Positions 1 through 6,194 of a DNA stretch of 12,913 nucleotides are shown one piece after another (the first letter of the stretch is position 1; each line of letters starts with the position of its first letter). The notes under the pieces are model-generated. The model was not told the origin of the DNA and ran no database searches. It was given only the letters and a program-made list of their open reading frames with translations. Location: the NCBI GenBank assembly GCA_018817195.1, contig JAHIUL010000187.1, positions 1 to 12,913 on the forward strand. Direction: 5' to 3'. Source of the stretch: Candidatus Margulisiibacteriota bacterium. Lineage in GTDB: Bacteria; Margulisbacteria; WOR-1; O2-12-FULL-45-9. Made by a program: the position numbers and the translations under genes.

Positions 1-851
1 AAAAGGTCCCAAAACAAAAAAATATCCGCAAGATAAAAGAACTTCTGCAGGATGACCGCATTCACAGCGTGTGCGAATCAGCTAAATGTCCCAACATTGG
101 TGAATGTTTTAGCCGCAACACTATGACATTCATGATTTTAGGGGACGTTTGTACCAGAAATTGCTTATTTTGCGGGATTGAAAGCGGACTACCTCAGCAA
201 ATTGATCTAAATGAACCTCAAAGAGTAGCAAAAGCCGTTAAAAAATTGAGGCTTGATTACGTTGTTGTAACTTCCGTTACACGCGATGATTTAACCGATG
301 GCGGAGCCAGTCAATTTGCCAAAGTAATTAAGGCAATAAAAAGTATTAATCCAATATCTAAAGTTGAAGTCCTGATCCCTGATTTCAAGGGTAGTGAAGC
401 CGCCTTAAAAGTTGTTTTGGACGCACACCCCTATGTGCTTAATCACAACATCGAAACTATTCCAAGGTTATATTCAAAAATTAGACCCCAAGCAGATTAT
501 CAACAATCCTTAACGTTGCTTATTAATGCCAAAAATGCCCGCCCGGTACCGTCCTGGTACCGGGTTTACACCAAGAGCGGCTTTATGGTAGGATTAGGTG
601 AAAGTCGAGCTGAAATTATCGCGCTGCTTGAAGACTTAAAAAAAGCAGGCTGTGATATTGTAACTATTGGACAATACTTGCCGCCGTCAAAGAACAGCGC
701 ACAAGTTAAAAGATACGTTCAGCCAGAAGAGTTTGAGGAATACCAAACAATCGGCAAAAACTTGGGTTTTTTAAAAGTTTTTTCAGGGCCTTTTGTTAGG
801 AGTTCTTATCACGCTGAGGAGATAATAAAATGCAGGAAGCAGAACGATTAA
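1..851 (+). CDS. lipA: Lipoyl synthase LipA, 5' end outside window
   Basis: Radical SAM enzyme that inserts two sulfurs into protein-bound octanoyl chains to make the lipoyl cofactor. The frame is open from base 3, so the gene begins upstream; the GTG at 69 is internal, because the codons before it read as LipA (RIHSVCESAKCPNIGEC). Both iron-sulfur signatures are present: the auxiliary cluster CX4CX5C (cysteine codons from 72, 87 and 105) and the radical SAM CX3CX2C (CTRNCLFC, bases 150-173). Further family landmarks are TKSGFMVGLGE, GQYLPPS and the C-terminal RSSYHAEE. About 282 codons are visible, so only a short N-terminus is missing. The segment just before TKSG seems about five residues longer than in known LipA and is coded by a perfect palindrome at 542-564. 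The 3' end overlaps the aminotransferase by 22 bases. Identity is very secure. Confidence 0.97.
   Translation, partial: KVPKQKNIRKIKELLQDDRIHSVCESAKCPNIGECFSRNTMTFMILGDVCTRNCLFCGIESGLPQQIDLNEPQRVAKAVKKLRLDYVVVTSVTRDDLTDGGASQFAKVIKAIKSINPISKVEVLIPDFKGSEAALKVVLDAHPYVLNHNIETIPRLYSKIRPQADYQQSLTLLINAKNARPVPSWYRVYTKSGFMVGLGESRAEIIALLEDLKKAGCDIVTIGQYLPPSKNSAQVKRYVQPEEFEEYQTIGKNLGFLKVFSGPFVRSSYHAEEIIKCRKQND
542..564. repeat. Perfect palindrome inside lipA
   Basis: A 9-base arm, cccggtacc (542-550), a 5-base loop gtcct, and the exact reverse complement ggtaccggg (556-564). It lies inside the lipA frame and codes for residues of the stretch ARPVPSWYRV, between the helix NAKNA and the conserved TKSG loop. 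From memory of E. coli and B. subtilis LipA, this linker is usually about five residues shorter. The GC-rich arms stand out from the AT-rich surroundings. It could be a small palindromic element tolerated in frame, or chance codon use. Confidence 0.7.
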
Positions 852-1999
852 CAAAACTACCAACTTATGTTTTTGCCTTACTGGACAAATTAAAAGCTGA
901 CGAGCGCAAAAAAGGCAAAGAACTAATAGATTTAACTATCGGCTCCCCTAATCACTTGCCGCCTAAAGAAGTTGTTGATACATTAAAAAAAGCAGTAGAT
1001 AACCCGAAGAATTCACGTTATTCATCTTTTGAAGGCAGCCCGGAGTTAAGATCGGCAATTATAGAGTGGTGCAAAAGACGCTATAACATTTCTATTGATA
1101 AAAACGAAATTGTAGAGCTTCTAGGCAGCAAAGAAGGTTTGGTGCATTTTTCTTTTGCTTATCTTAATGAAGGCGATACACTGCTGGTTCCTCAGCCCGC
1201 TTATCCAGCTCATTTTCGCGGCCCAATTTTAGCTGGGGCTGAACCAGTTGTATTGCCAACAGTGGAACACAACGGATTTCTTCCTGATCTTGATGTAATT
1301 GACAAATCAATAGCTGACAAGGCAAAAATGTTGATTGTCTCATATCCGACCAATCCAACAGGCGCAACCGCACCTAAGGAATTTTATGAGAAAGCAATTA
1401 GGTTTGCCAAGAAACATGACCTGATCCTTATTTCAGATTTTGCCTATGCTGAACTATACTTTGAAGGCAAACAACCTATTTCCTGCCTCTCGCTGCACGG
1501 GGCCAAAGACGTTTGCATTGAATTCCATTCTATGTCAAAAACATTTGGCATGGCCGGCTGGCGATCTGGTTTTGCCGTCGGCAATGCCAAGTTAATTGAG
1601 TCATTAAGAAAGATCAAAACGAACCTGGACTATGGCCCGTTTGGCGCAGTTGTAGCGGCTTCAACCACTGCCCTGCGTATAAAAGATAAATACCTGGAAG
1701 AGATGCGCGCTGGCTATCAAAAACGAAGGGATATTATGGTTGACGGCTTAAATTCGCTTGGCTGGAAAGTCAAAAAACCAATGGCCACGTTTTATATCTG
1801 GATACCTGTTCCATCTGGTTTTAATGCCATGTCTTTTGTTGAGCATTTACTCCATAAAGCCGGGGTAGTTGTTTCTCCTGGCATTGGCTTTGGAGAATTA
1901 GGCGAAGGTTCCGTGCGCCTTGCCTTAGTTGACACAGATGATAAGATAAAAGAAGCTATCTCTCGAATGAAAAAGGCAGGGATTAAGTATAATGAATAA
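830..1999 (+). CDS. Class I/II PLP aminotransferase, LL-diaminopimelate aminotransferase-like
   Basis: Fold-type I pyridoxal-phosphate aminotransferase of 389 residues, a normal length. Visible residues: the PLP-binding asparagine N175 in SYPTNPTG, D203 and Y206 in ISDFAYAE, the Schiff-base lysine K237 in HSMSKTFGMAGWR, and the carboxylate-binding arginine R363 in GSVRLAL. The N-terminus (RLTKLPTYVFALLDKLK), RYSSFEGSPELR, GSKEGLVH and KDVCIEFHSMSKT match the DapL/AlaC-like branch, so the substrate is either LL-2,6-diaminopimelate (lysine and peptidoglycan precursor) or alanine/glutamate; sequence reading cannot separate these. The ATG start is supported by GAGGAG at 816-821 with 8 bases of spacing and lies inside the end of lipA; the 3' end overlaps pdxA by 8 bases. 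Lysine genes are not adjacent, so context does not settle the substrate. Confidence 0.88.
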   Translation: MQEAERLTKLPTYVFALLDKLKADERKKGKELIDLTIGSPNHLPPKEVVDTLKKAVDNPKNSRYSSFEGSPELRSAIIEWCKRRYNISIDKNEIVELLGSKEGLVHFSFAYLNEGDTLLVPQPAYPAHFRGPILAGAEPVVLPTVEHNGFLPDLDVIDKSIADKAKMLIVSYPTNPTGATAPKEFYEKAIRFAKKHDLILISDFAYAELYFEGKQPISCLSLHGAKDVCIEFHSMSKTFGMAGWRSGFAVGNAKLIESLRKIKTNLDYGPFGAVVAASTTALRIKDKYLEEMRAGYQKRRDIMVDGLNSLGWKVKKPMATFYIWIPVPSGFNAMSFVEHLLHKAGVVVSPGIGFGELGEGSVRLALVDTDDKIKEAISRMKKAGIKYNE

Positions 2000-2984
2000 A
2001 CCGATTATCGGCGTCACGATGGGTGATCCCGCGGGAATCGGTCCGGAAGTTTCTGCTAAAGCCTTAACTAATCCTCAGATCCAGCTGCTGGCAAATTGTC
2101 TTGTGATCGGCGACTGTAAAGCAATGCGCCAGGCCCTAAAAGTTGCTAAAATCCCCAATATCGAAATCAATTCCATAAAAAAAATCTCTGAAGCCAAATT
2201 TTGCCGTGGTGTCATTGATGTTATTGATCTAAAAAATGCTGACGGCCGCATTAAAGTCGGCCAAGTCTCAAAAGCAGCCGGCTTGGCTTCAATGGAATAC
2301 GTGGAAAAAGCTATCAAACTGGCTATGGACGGAAAAATTGACGCCATCACTACCGGCCCGATCAATAAAGAAGCTATCCGCAAAGCTGGTTATAAATATC
2401 AGGGGCATACTGAACTTCTAGCTGCCCGCACCGGAGCCAAAAATTACGGAATGATGTTTGTATCTGACACGCTTTGGATAATGTTGGTGACAACGCACCT
2501 GCCGCTCAAAGAAGTTAGCAGACATTTGGATAAAGGGAAAATCTTAAAAAGGATTAAATTGGCCCACGAAACTTTGTTTAAGCTGAGGGAAAAGAAACCC
2601 CGAATTGCTGTAGCAGGACTAAATCCTCATGCAGGTGAAGCGGGCATTTTTGGCGATGAAGAGATCAAAATTATCAAACCAGCTGTTGAAGCTGCCAAAA
2701 AACTGGGCATCAATGTTAAAGGCCCAATTTCGCCTGATGCTGTTTTTAACCTGGCCAATGTCGGCATGTTTGATATTGTTATCGCCATGTATCACGACCA
2801 GGGGTTAATTCCGCTCAAACTTTTATCATTTAATAAATCAGTTAATGTGACGGTTGGTTTGCCGATTATCAGGACTTCGGTTGACCACGGTACCGGATTT
2901 GACATAGCAGGCAAAGGCTGGGCAAAACCAAACAGCATGATTGAGGCCATCAAGGTTGCCGCGCATTTTGCCCGGACTAAATGA
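1992..2984 (+). CDS. pdxA: 4-hydroxythreonine-4-phosphate dehydrogenase PdxA
   Basis: Oxidises 4-phosphohydroxy-L-threonine in the DXP-dependent route to pyridoxal phosphate; its product is condensed by PdxJ. The protein has 330 residues, the usual size. It opens with the signature GVTMGDPAGIGPE. Three histidines match the metal ligands known from E. coli PdxA: H169 in VTTHLPL, H213 in NPHAGE and H268 in MYHDQG. The TSVDHGTGFDIAGKG motif is also intact. The start overlaps the aminotransferase stop by 8 bases, and the stop overlaps ksgA as ATGA, so translation is probably coupled. A PdxA2-type 4-phosphoerythronate dehydrogenase is the alternative, but the pdxA-ksgA pairing, known from enterobacteria and others, favours the vitamin B6 role. 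Confidence 0.95.
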   Translation: MNKPIIGVTMGDPAGIGPEVSAKALTNPQIQLLANCLVIGDCKAMRQALKVAKIPNIEINSIKKISEAKFCRGVIDVIDLKNADGRIKVGQVSKAAGLASMEYVEKAIKLAMDGKIDAITTGPINKEAIRKAGYKYQGHTELLAARTGAKNYGMMFVSDTLWIMLVTTHLPLKEVSRHLDKGKILKRIKLAHETLFKLREKKPRIAVAGLNPHAGEAGIFGDEEIKIIKPAVEAAKKLGINVKGPISPDAVFNLANVGMFDIVIAMYHDQGLIPLKLLSFNKSVNVTVGLPIIRTSVDHGTGFDIAGKGWAKPNSMIEAIKVAAHFARTK

Positions 2985-3784
2985 GTCCCACCCTAGCCCA
3001 AATAACTAAAGAACTTCTTAAGTCTTACAACCGTTTTCCACGGAAAAAATTAGGCCAGCATTTTTTGGTTGATCCCCAAGTTTTGCAAAGAATTATTAAT
3101 GCAGCAGAGTTAACCAATGACGATTTGGTGATAGAGATTGGCTCAGGCTTAGGGATTGTGACGTCAGAAATAGCCGAGAAAGCCAATCATGTGATTGCAG
3201 TTGAAATTGATAAAGAACTACTGCGCATCAGCAAGGATGTACTTAATAAATTTCAAAACATTTCCTTTGTTGGCCAGGACATTTTAAAAACTCATTTACA
3301 TGAATTGGTCTTAGGTCGAAAATTTAAGATAATAGGGAATCTTCCCTATTACATCACTGCGCCAATTATTGAAAAAATTTTTGAAAGTGAAGATAAGGCA
3401 GAAATCGCAGTTTTAATGGTCCAAAAAGAAGTTGCCGAACGCATGGCAGCCAGTCCGGGATCAAAAAAATATGGGTCGTTCTCAATTTTTTGTCAATTTT
3501 ACGCCTCGATATCCTTGATCTCCTTGGTATCCAAATCTTCATTCCTCCCCTGGCCAGAGGTTGGCTCTGCAATAGTAGTTTTAAAGCCTTACAAAACCCC
3601 AAAATATCAGGTTAAAGATGAGAAATTGTTCTTTGATATTGTGCATGCAGCCTTCCAACAGAGGCGTAAGCAGATTAGAAATTCTTTAGCCAAGTTTAAT
3701 TTGGAAGGAATTGATATTGATTTAAGCAGACGGCCAGAAACGTTGGGGATCGATGAGTTTGTGGGAATTGCAAATTTTCTTTGA
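2981..3784 (+). CDS. ksgA: 16S rRNA (adenine-N6,N6) dimethyltransferase RsmA/KsgA
   Basis: SAM-dependent enzyme that dimethylates two adjacent adenines in the 3'-terminal hairpin of 16S rRNA during late 30S assembly. It has 267 residues, as usual. Visible: the N-terminal RKKLGQHFLVD segment (residues 21-31), SAM motif I EIGSGLGIVT (52-61), the acidic motif VEIDKEL, the catalytic NLPYY (120-124), and the C-terminal AFQQRRKQIRNSL. The segment after NLPYY is looser than usual (SFLPWPEVGSAIV in place of the common FxPxPxVxSAV), but this is within family variation. The start shares ATGA with the pdxA stop. It is the last gene of its group; a long repeat hairpin begins five bases after the stop codon. 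Confidence 0.97.
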   Translation: MSPTLAQITKELLKSYNRFPRKKLGQHFLVDPQVLQRIINAAELTNDDLVIEIGSGLGIVTSEIAEKANHVIAVEIDKELLRISKDVLNKFQNISFVGQDILKTHLHELVLGRKFKIIGNLPYYITAPIIEKIFESEDKAEIAVLMVQKEVAERMAASPGSKKYGSFSIFCQFYASISLISLVSKSSFLPWPEVGSAIVVLKPYKTPKYQVKDEKLFFDIVHAAFQQRRKQIRNSLAKFNLEGIDIDLSRRPETLGIDEFVGIANFL

Positions 3785-3788
3785 ATCC

Positions 3789-3846
3789 CTTAGAGTCTTG
3801 GAGTCTTAGAGGCTATTTTTTGCCTCAAAGGCTCGAAGGCTCAAAG
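3789..3846. repeat. Octamer-repeat inverted repeat (long hairpin) after ksgA
   Basis: The left arm (3789-3813) is three 8-base units, cttagagt, cttggagt, cttagagg, plus c. The right arm (3822-3846) is gc, then units of the form ctcRaagg at 3824 and 3832 and a third, ctcaaag. The two arms pair over 25 positions with three mismatches (two A/A, one G/G) and two G-T wobbles, closed by the 8-base loop tatttttt. There is no T-run after the right arm, so this is not a textbook intrinsic terminator, though it sits where ksgA transcription should end and could protect the 3' end. It looks like a short repeat element rather than a fixed regulatory site. Confidence 0.75.
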
Positions 3847-3858
3847 AAATGCAAAAAA

Positions 3859-3887
3859 TTGAATTTCCTCTCAGATTCTGCTATTCT
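3859..3887 (+). promoter_or_regulatory. Candidate sigma70-type promoter for mdh
   Basis: The -35-like TTGAAT (3859-3864) and the -10-like TATTCT (3882-3887) are separated by exactly 17 bases. Each hexamer matches the consensus at four of six positions. The -10 box ends only eight bases before the mdh ATG at 3896, so initiation would fall at or within a base or two of the start codon. No Shine-Dalgarno sequence is visible before that ATG. The placement after the ksgA hairpin makes this the likely start of the mdh transcript, but a match this short can be chance in AT-rich DNA. Confidence 0.42.
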
Positions 3888-3895
3888 AGAACCAT

Positions 3896-4825
3896 ATGAA
3901 ACCCAAAGTATCTGTAATTGGCGCTGGCAATGTTGGCGCAGAAGTGGCCCGGCGAGTAGCGGAAAAAGACCTGGTTAATGTTGTTCTTTTAGATATTGTC
4001 GAAGGCATACCCCAGGGCAAAGCCCTGGATATGCTGCAGGCTGGCTCAATTGTTGGCTATAATTCCCACATTATGGGAACCAATGATTATGCTGATATCA
4101 AAGATTCTGACGTCGTAGTTGTCACAGCCGGCTTGGCCAGAAAACCAGGCATGAGCCGCGATGATTTACTGGCAAAAAATACTGCCATCATCAAATCCGT
4201 CAGCGAAAACATTAAAAAACACGCGCCAAATTCTATTATTTTAATTGTCACCAACCCACTTGATACCATGACTTATGTTGCCTGGAAAGCCTCTGGCTTT
4301 GATGCTAAAAAAGTCCTAGGCATGGCGCCGCTGCTTGACCTGGCCAGAATGTCAAGTTTTATAGCCCTGGAGTTAAATGTGCCAGTCACAGAAGTTAAAG
4401 CTACAGTTCTTGGTACACACGGTGATTTGATGGTTCCAGTTCCAAGCCAAACAAAAGTTTCTGGCAAACCAATTGCTGACCTTCTGCCCAAAGAAAAAAT
4501 CGACAAAATTGTAGACAGGACCAGGAAAGGCGGCGCAGAAATTGTGGGCCATCTTAAAACCGGCTCTGCTTATTACGCCCCATCAGCTGCCGCAGCTCAT
4601 ATGGTTGAAGCAATCCTCAAAGATACCAAGGAAACAATTTGCTCTTCAGTCATGTCTAATGGACAGTACGGCTTAAATGGCCTGTACATTGGCTTGCCGG
4701 CTAAAATCGGCAAAAATGGCGTTGAGGAAATTGTCGAAATTGAATTGACTGATGAGGAAAAGCAAGCGCTTAAAAAATCAGCCGAAGCCATCATGGCCAA
4801 CAATGAAAAATGCGTGAAGTTGTAG
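3896..4825 (+). CDS. mdh: NAD-dependent malate dehydrogenase (LDH-like family)
   Basis: Interconverts malate and oxaloacetate with NAD(H). It has 309 residues, typical of the LDH-like malate dehydrogenases. The Rossmann motif is GAGNVG (9-14), followed by D33, which favours NAD over NADP. The substrate-binding pair R82 and R88 lies in ARKPGMSR; an arginine at the first of these marks malate rather than lactate dehydrogenases. N120 is in VTNPLD, D148 and R151 in LLDLAR, and the catalytic H175 in GTHGD. A proline (P145) stands where many homologues carry glycine or threonine in the stretch before LD. The start has no visible ribosome-binding site and sits directly behind a promoter-like pair. 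The stop overlaps the fumarase alpha gene by 16 bases, tying it to the next step of the same pathway. Confidence 0.96.
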   Translation: MKPKVSVIGAGNVGAEVARRVAEKDLVNVVLLDIVEGIPQGKALDMLQAGSIVGYNSHIMGTNDYADIKDSDVVVVTAGLARKPGMSRDDLLAKNTAIIKSVSENIKKHAPNSIILIVTNPLDTMTYVAWKASGFDAKKVLGMAPLLDLARMSSFIALELNVPVTEVKATVLGTHGDLMVPVPSQTKVSGKPIADLLPKEKIDKIVDRTRKGGAEIVGHLKTGSAYYAPSAAAAHMVEAILKDTKETICSSVMSNGQYGLNGLYIGLPAKIGKNGVEEIVEIELTDEEKQALKKSAEAIMANNEKCVKL

Positions 4826-5652
4826 CAAAAAAAATTACTGAAACCATCAAAAAGCTGTGTGTCGAAGCTAACACTAATCTTTCTGAAGACGTTTTAGAAG
4901 CTTTAAACAAAGCTTTGAGCAAAGAAAAATCTTCCACTGGCCGCGAAATCTTGCGGCAAATTATTAACAATGCAAAAACCGCCTGGCGGGAAAAACTGCC
5001 GCTTTGCCAGGACACAGGCATTGTCACAGCATTTATTGAAATTGGCCAGGACGTAAGGATTATCAACGGCACTCTGGATGAAGCTGTTAACGAAGGTGTT
5101 AGCCTGGCTTATCACAAGGGCTATTTAAGGAAATCGGTCACCCTCGACCCTATTGAAAGAAAAAATACTGAAGATAACACCCCAGCAATTATTTATACAA
5201 AAATAGTTCCTGGTGAACAGATAAACATCAAAGTTATGACCAAAGGCGGGGGCGCGGAAAACTGCAGTGCGATTAAAATGTTTAAACCAGCTTCACCTAA
5301 AGAAGAAATTGATGAATTTATTTTAGAAACAGTGGAAAACGCTGGCCCTAATGCCTGCCCGCCTATGATCATTGGCATTGGCATTGGCGGCACCTTTGAT
5401 TATGCTCCTAATTTAGCCAAACAATCACTGCTGCGTGAAATTGGCCGCCACAATAGCCACCCCAGCACAGCTAAATGGGAAAAAGAATTACTGGAAAAAA
5501 TAAACAAAACCGGCATTGGCCCAATGGGACTGGGCGGCACAACCACTGCCTTGGCTGTAAATATTGAAAGGCATCCCTGTCACATCTCAAGTTTACCTGT
5601 AGCAGTTAATATTGAATGCCACGCCCATCGCGTAAAAGAAGCCATTGTATGA
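4810..5652 (+). CDS. Class I fumarate hydratase, alpha subunit
   Basis: Catalytic, iron-sulfur half of a two-subunit class I fumarase (hydration of fumarate to malate); L(+)-tartrate dehydratase alpha is the close relative. It has 280 residues, the expected length. Three cysteines suited to binding a [4Fe-4S] cluster are C66 in PLCQDTG, C152 in GAENCSAIKMF and C183 in GPNACPPM. The glycine-rich GIGIGGTFDYAPNLAK and the late GPMGLGGTTTALAVNIE and CHAHRVKEA are family landmarks. The ATG lies inside the mdh end without a clear Shine-Dalgarno, so translation is probably coupled to mdh. The stop shares ATGA with the beta subunit. The mdh neighbour favours fumarase over tartrate dehydratase. An oxygen-labile cluster of this class fits an anaerobic or microaerophilic life. 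Confidence 0.93.
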   Translation: MREVVAKKITETIKKLCVEANTNLSEDVLEALNKALSKEKSSTGREILRQIINNAKTAWREKLPLCQDTGIVTAFIEIGQDVRIINGTLDEAVNEGVSLAYHKGYLRKSVTLDPIERKNTEDNTPAIIYTKIVPGEQINIKVMTKGGGAENCSAIKMFKPASPKEEIDEFILETVENAGPNACPPMIIGIGIGGTFDYAPNLAKQSLLREIGRHNSHPSTAKWEKELLEKINKTGIGPMGLGGTTTALAVNIERHPCHISSLPVAVNIECHAHRVKEAIV

Positions 5653-6194
5653 AAAAGTCAAAACTAATTACCCTAAAAGCGCCGCTAACTGACAAAGAGA
5701 TTAAAGCTTTGCAAGCCGGAGACAAAGTAACTATTTCCGGCACAATTTACGCGGCCAGGGATTCTGCACATCGCATGTTTGGCAAGAAACCACCTTTTGA
5801 CCCGGCTGGCGCCATACTATACTATGCTTCCCCCACTCCAACGCGCAAAGGGGAAGTAATTGGCTCAATTGGCCCAACTACCGCAACCAGGATGGACACT
5901 TTTACTCCTGGACTATTAAAAGCTGGCGTAAAAATCACCATTGGCAAAGGCAGGCGCAGCCAGGAAGTGATTGATGCCATGAAAAAGCATAAAGCCGCTT
6001 ATCTAGTAGTTGCCGGTGGGACAGCTGCTTTGCTTGCTAAACACGTTAAGAAGGCCAATGTTATTGCTTACCCGGAACTGGGACCAGAAGCCGTGCTGAA
6101 GCTGGAAGTGCATAATTTTCCGGCCATCGTGGCCATAGATTGTAAAGGAGGAGATTTATTTGAAAAAGGCAAAAAGAAATTCAGGAGCGCTTAA
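5649..6194 (+). CDS. Class I fumarate hydratase, beta subunit
   Basis: Partner of the preceding alpha subunit; the two together correspond to the N- and C-terminal parts of single-chain FumA/FumB. The ATG at 5649 is chosen, giving 181 residues, because it overlaps the alpha stop as ATGA and opens with KLITLKAPLTDKEIKALQAG, the usual beginning; the frame is open for 11 more codons upstream, but those lie within alpha. Landmarks: GDKVTISGTIYAARDSAHRM, ILYYASPTP, GSIGPTTATRMD, MIGKG-like TIGKGRR, and the C-terminal VHNFPAIVAIDCKGGDLF. The last 35 bases are shared with the next gene, including that gene's ribosome-binding site upstream of its start. Confidence 0.93.
   Translation: MKKSKLITLKAPLTDKEIKALQAGDKVTISGTIYAARDSAHRMFGKKPPFDPAGAILYYASPTPTRKGEVIGSIGPTTATRMDTFTPGLLKAGVKITIGKGRRSQEVIDAMKKHKAAYLVVAGGTAALLAKHVKKANVIAYPELGPEAVLKLEVHNFPAIVAIDCKGGDLFEKGKKKFRSA
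6146..6151 (+). promoter_or_regulatory. Strong Shine-Dalgarno fixing a TTG start
   Basis: AGGAGG lies eight bases before the TTG at 6160 and within the 3' end of the fumarase beta gene. It is the best ribosome-binding site in the plus-strand half, and it decides the start of the half-length binding protein, placing the basic residues KKAKR directly ahead of the hydrophobic signal segment. Confidence 0.8.

Noticed and set aside
69..71. GTG as the true start of lipA
   Set aside because: The frame is open to the window edge, and the codons before 69 match the N-terminal helix of LipA. Starting here would leave out the conserved RIHSV lead-in.
3781..3978. 65-codon frame on the plus strand starting with TTG at the ksgA end
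   Set aside because: It runs through the repeat hairpin and the promoter region into mdh in a different frame, has no ribosome-binding site and no recognisable content.
4012..4028. Perfect 7-bp stem ccagggc-aaa-gccctgg inside mdh
   Set aside because: It codes for the conserved stretch QGKALD of malate dehydrogenases, so amino-acid constraint explains it.
4791..5115. Minus-strand frames opposite mdh and fumarase alpha
   Set aside because: They lie entirely antisense to well-identified genes and have no family resemblance; long antisense frames are common opposite codon-biased genes.
5616..5648. Upstream start for the fumarase beta gene
   Set aside because: The extra codons lie inside the alpha gene and give PRPSRKRSHC, unlike the family; the ATGA overlap at 5649 is a better start.
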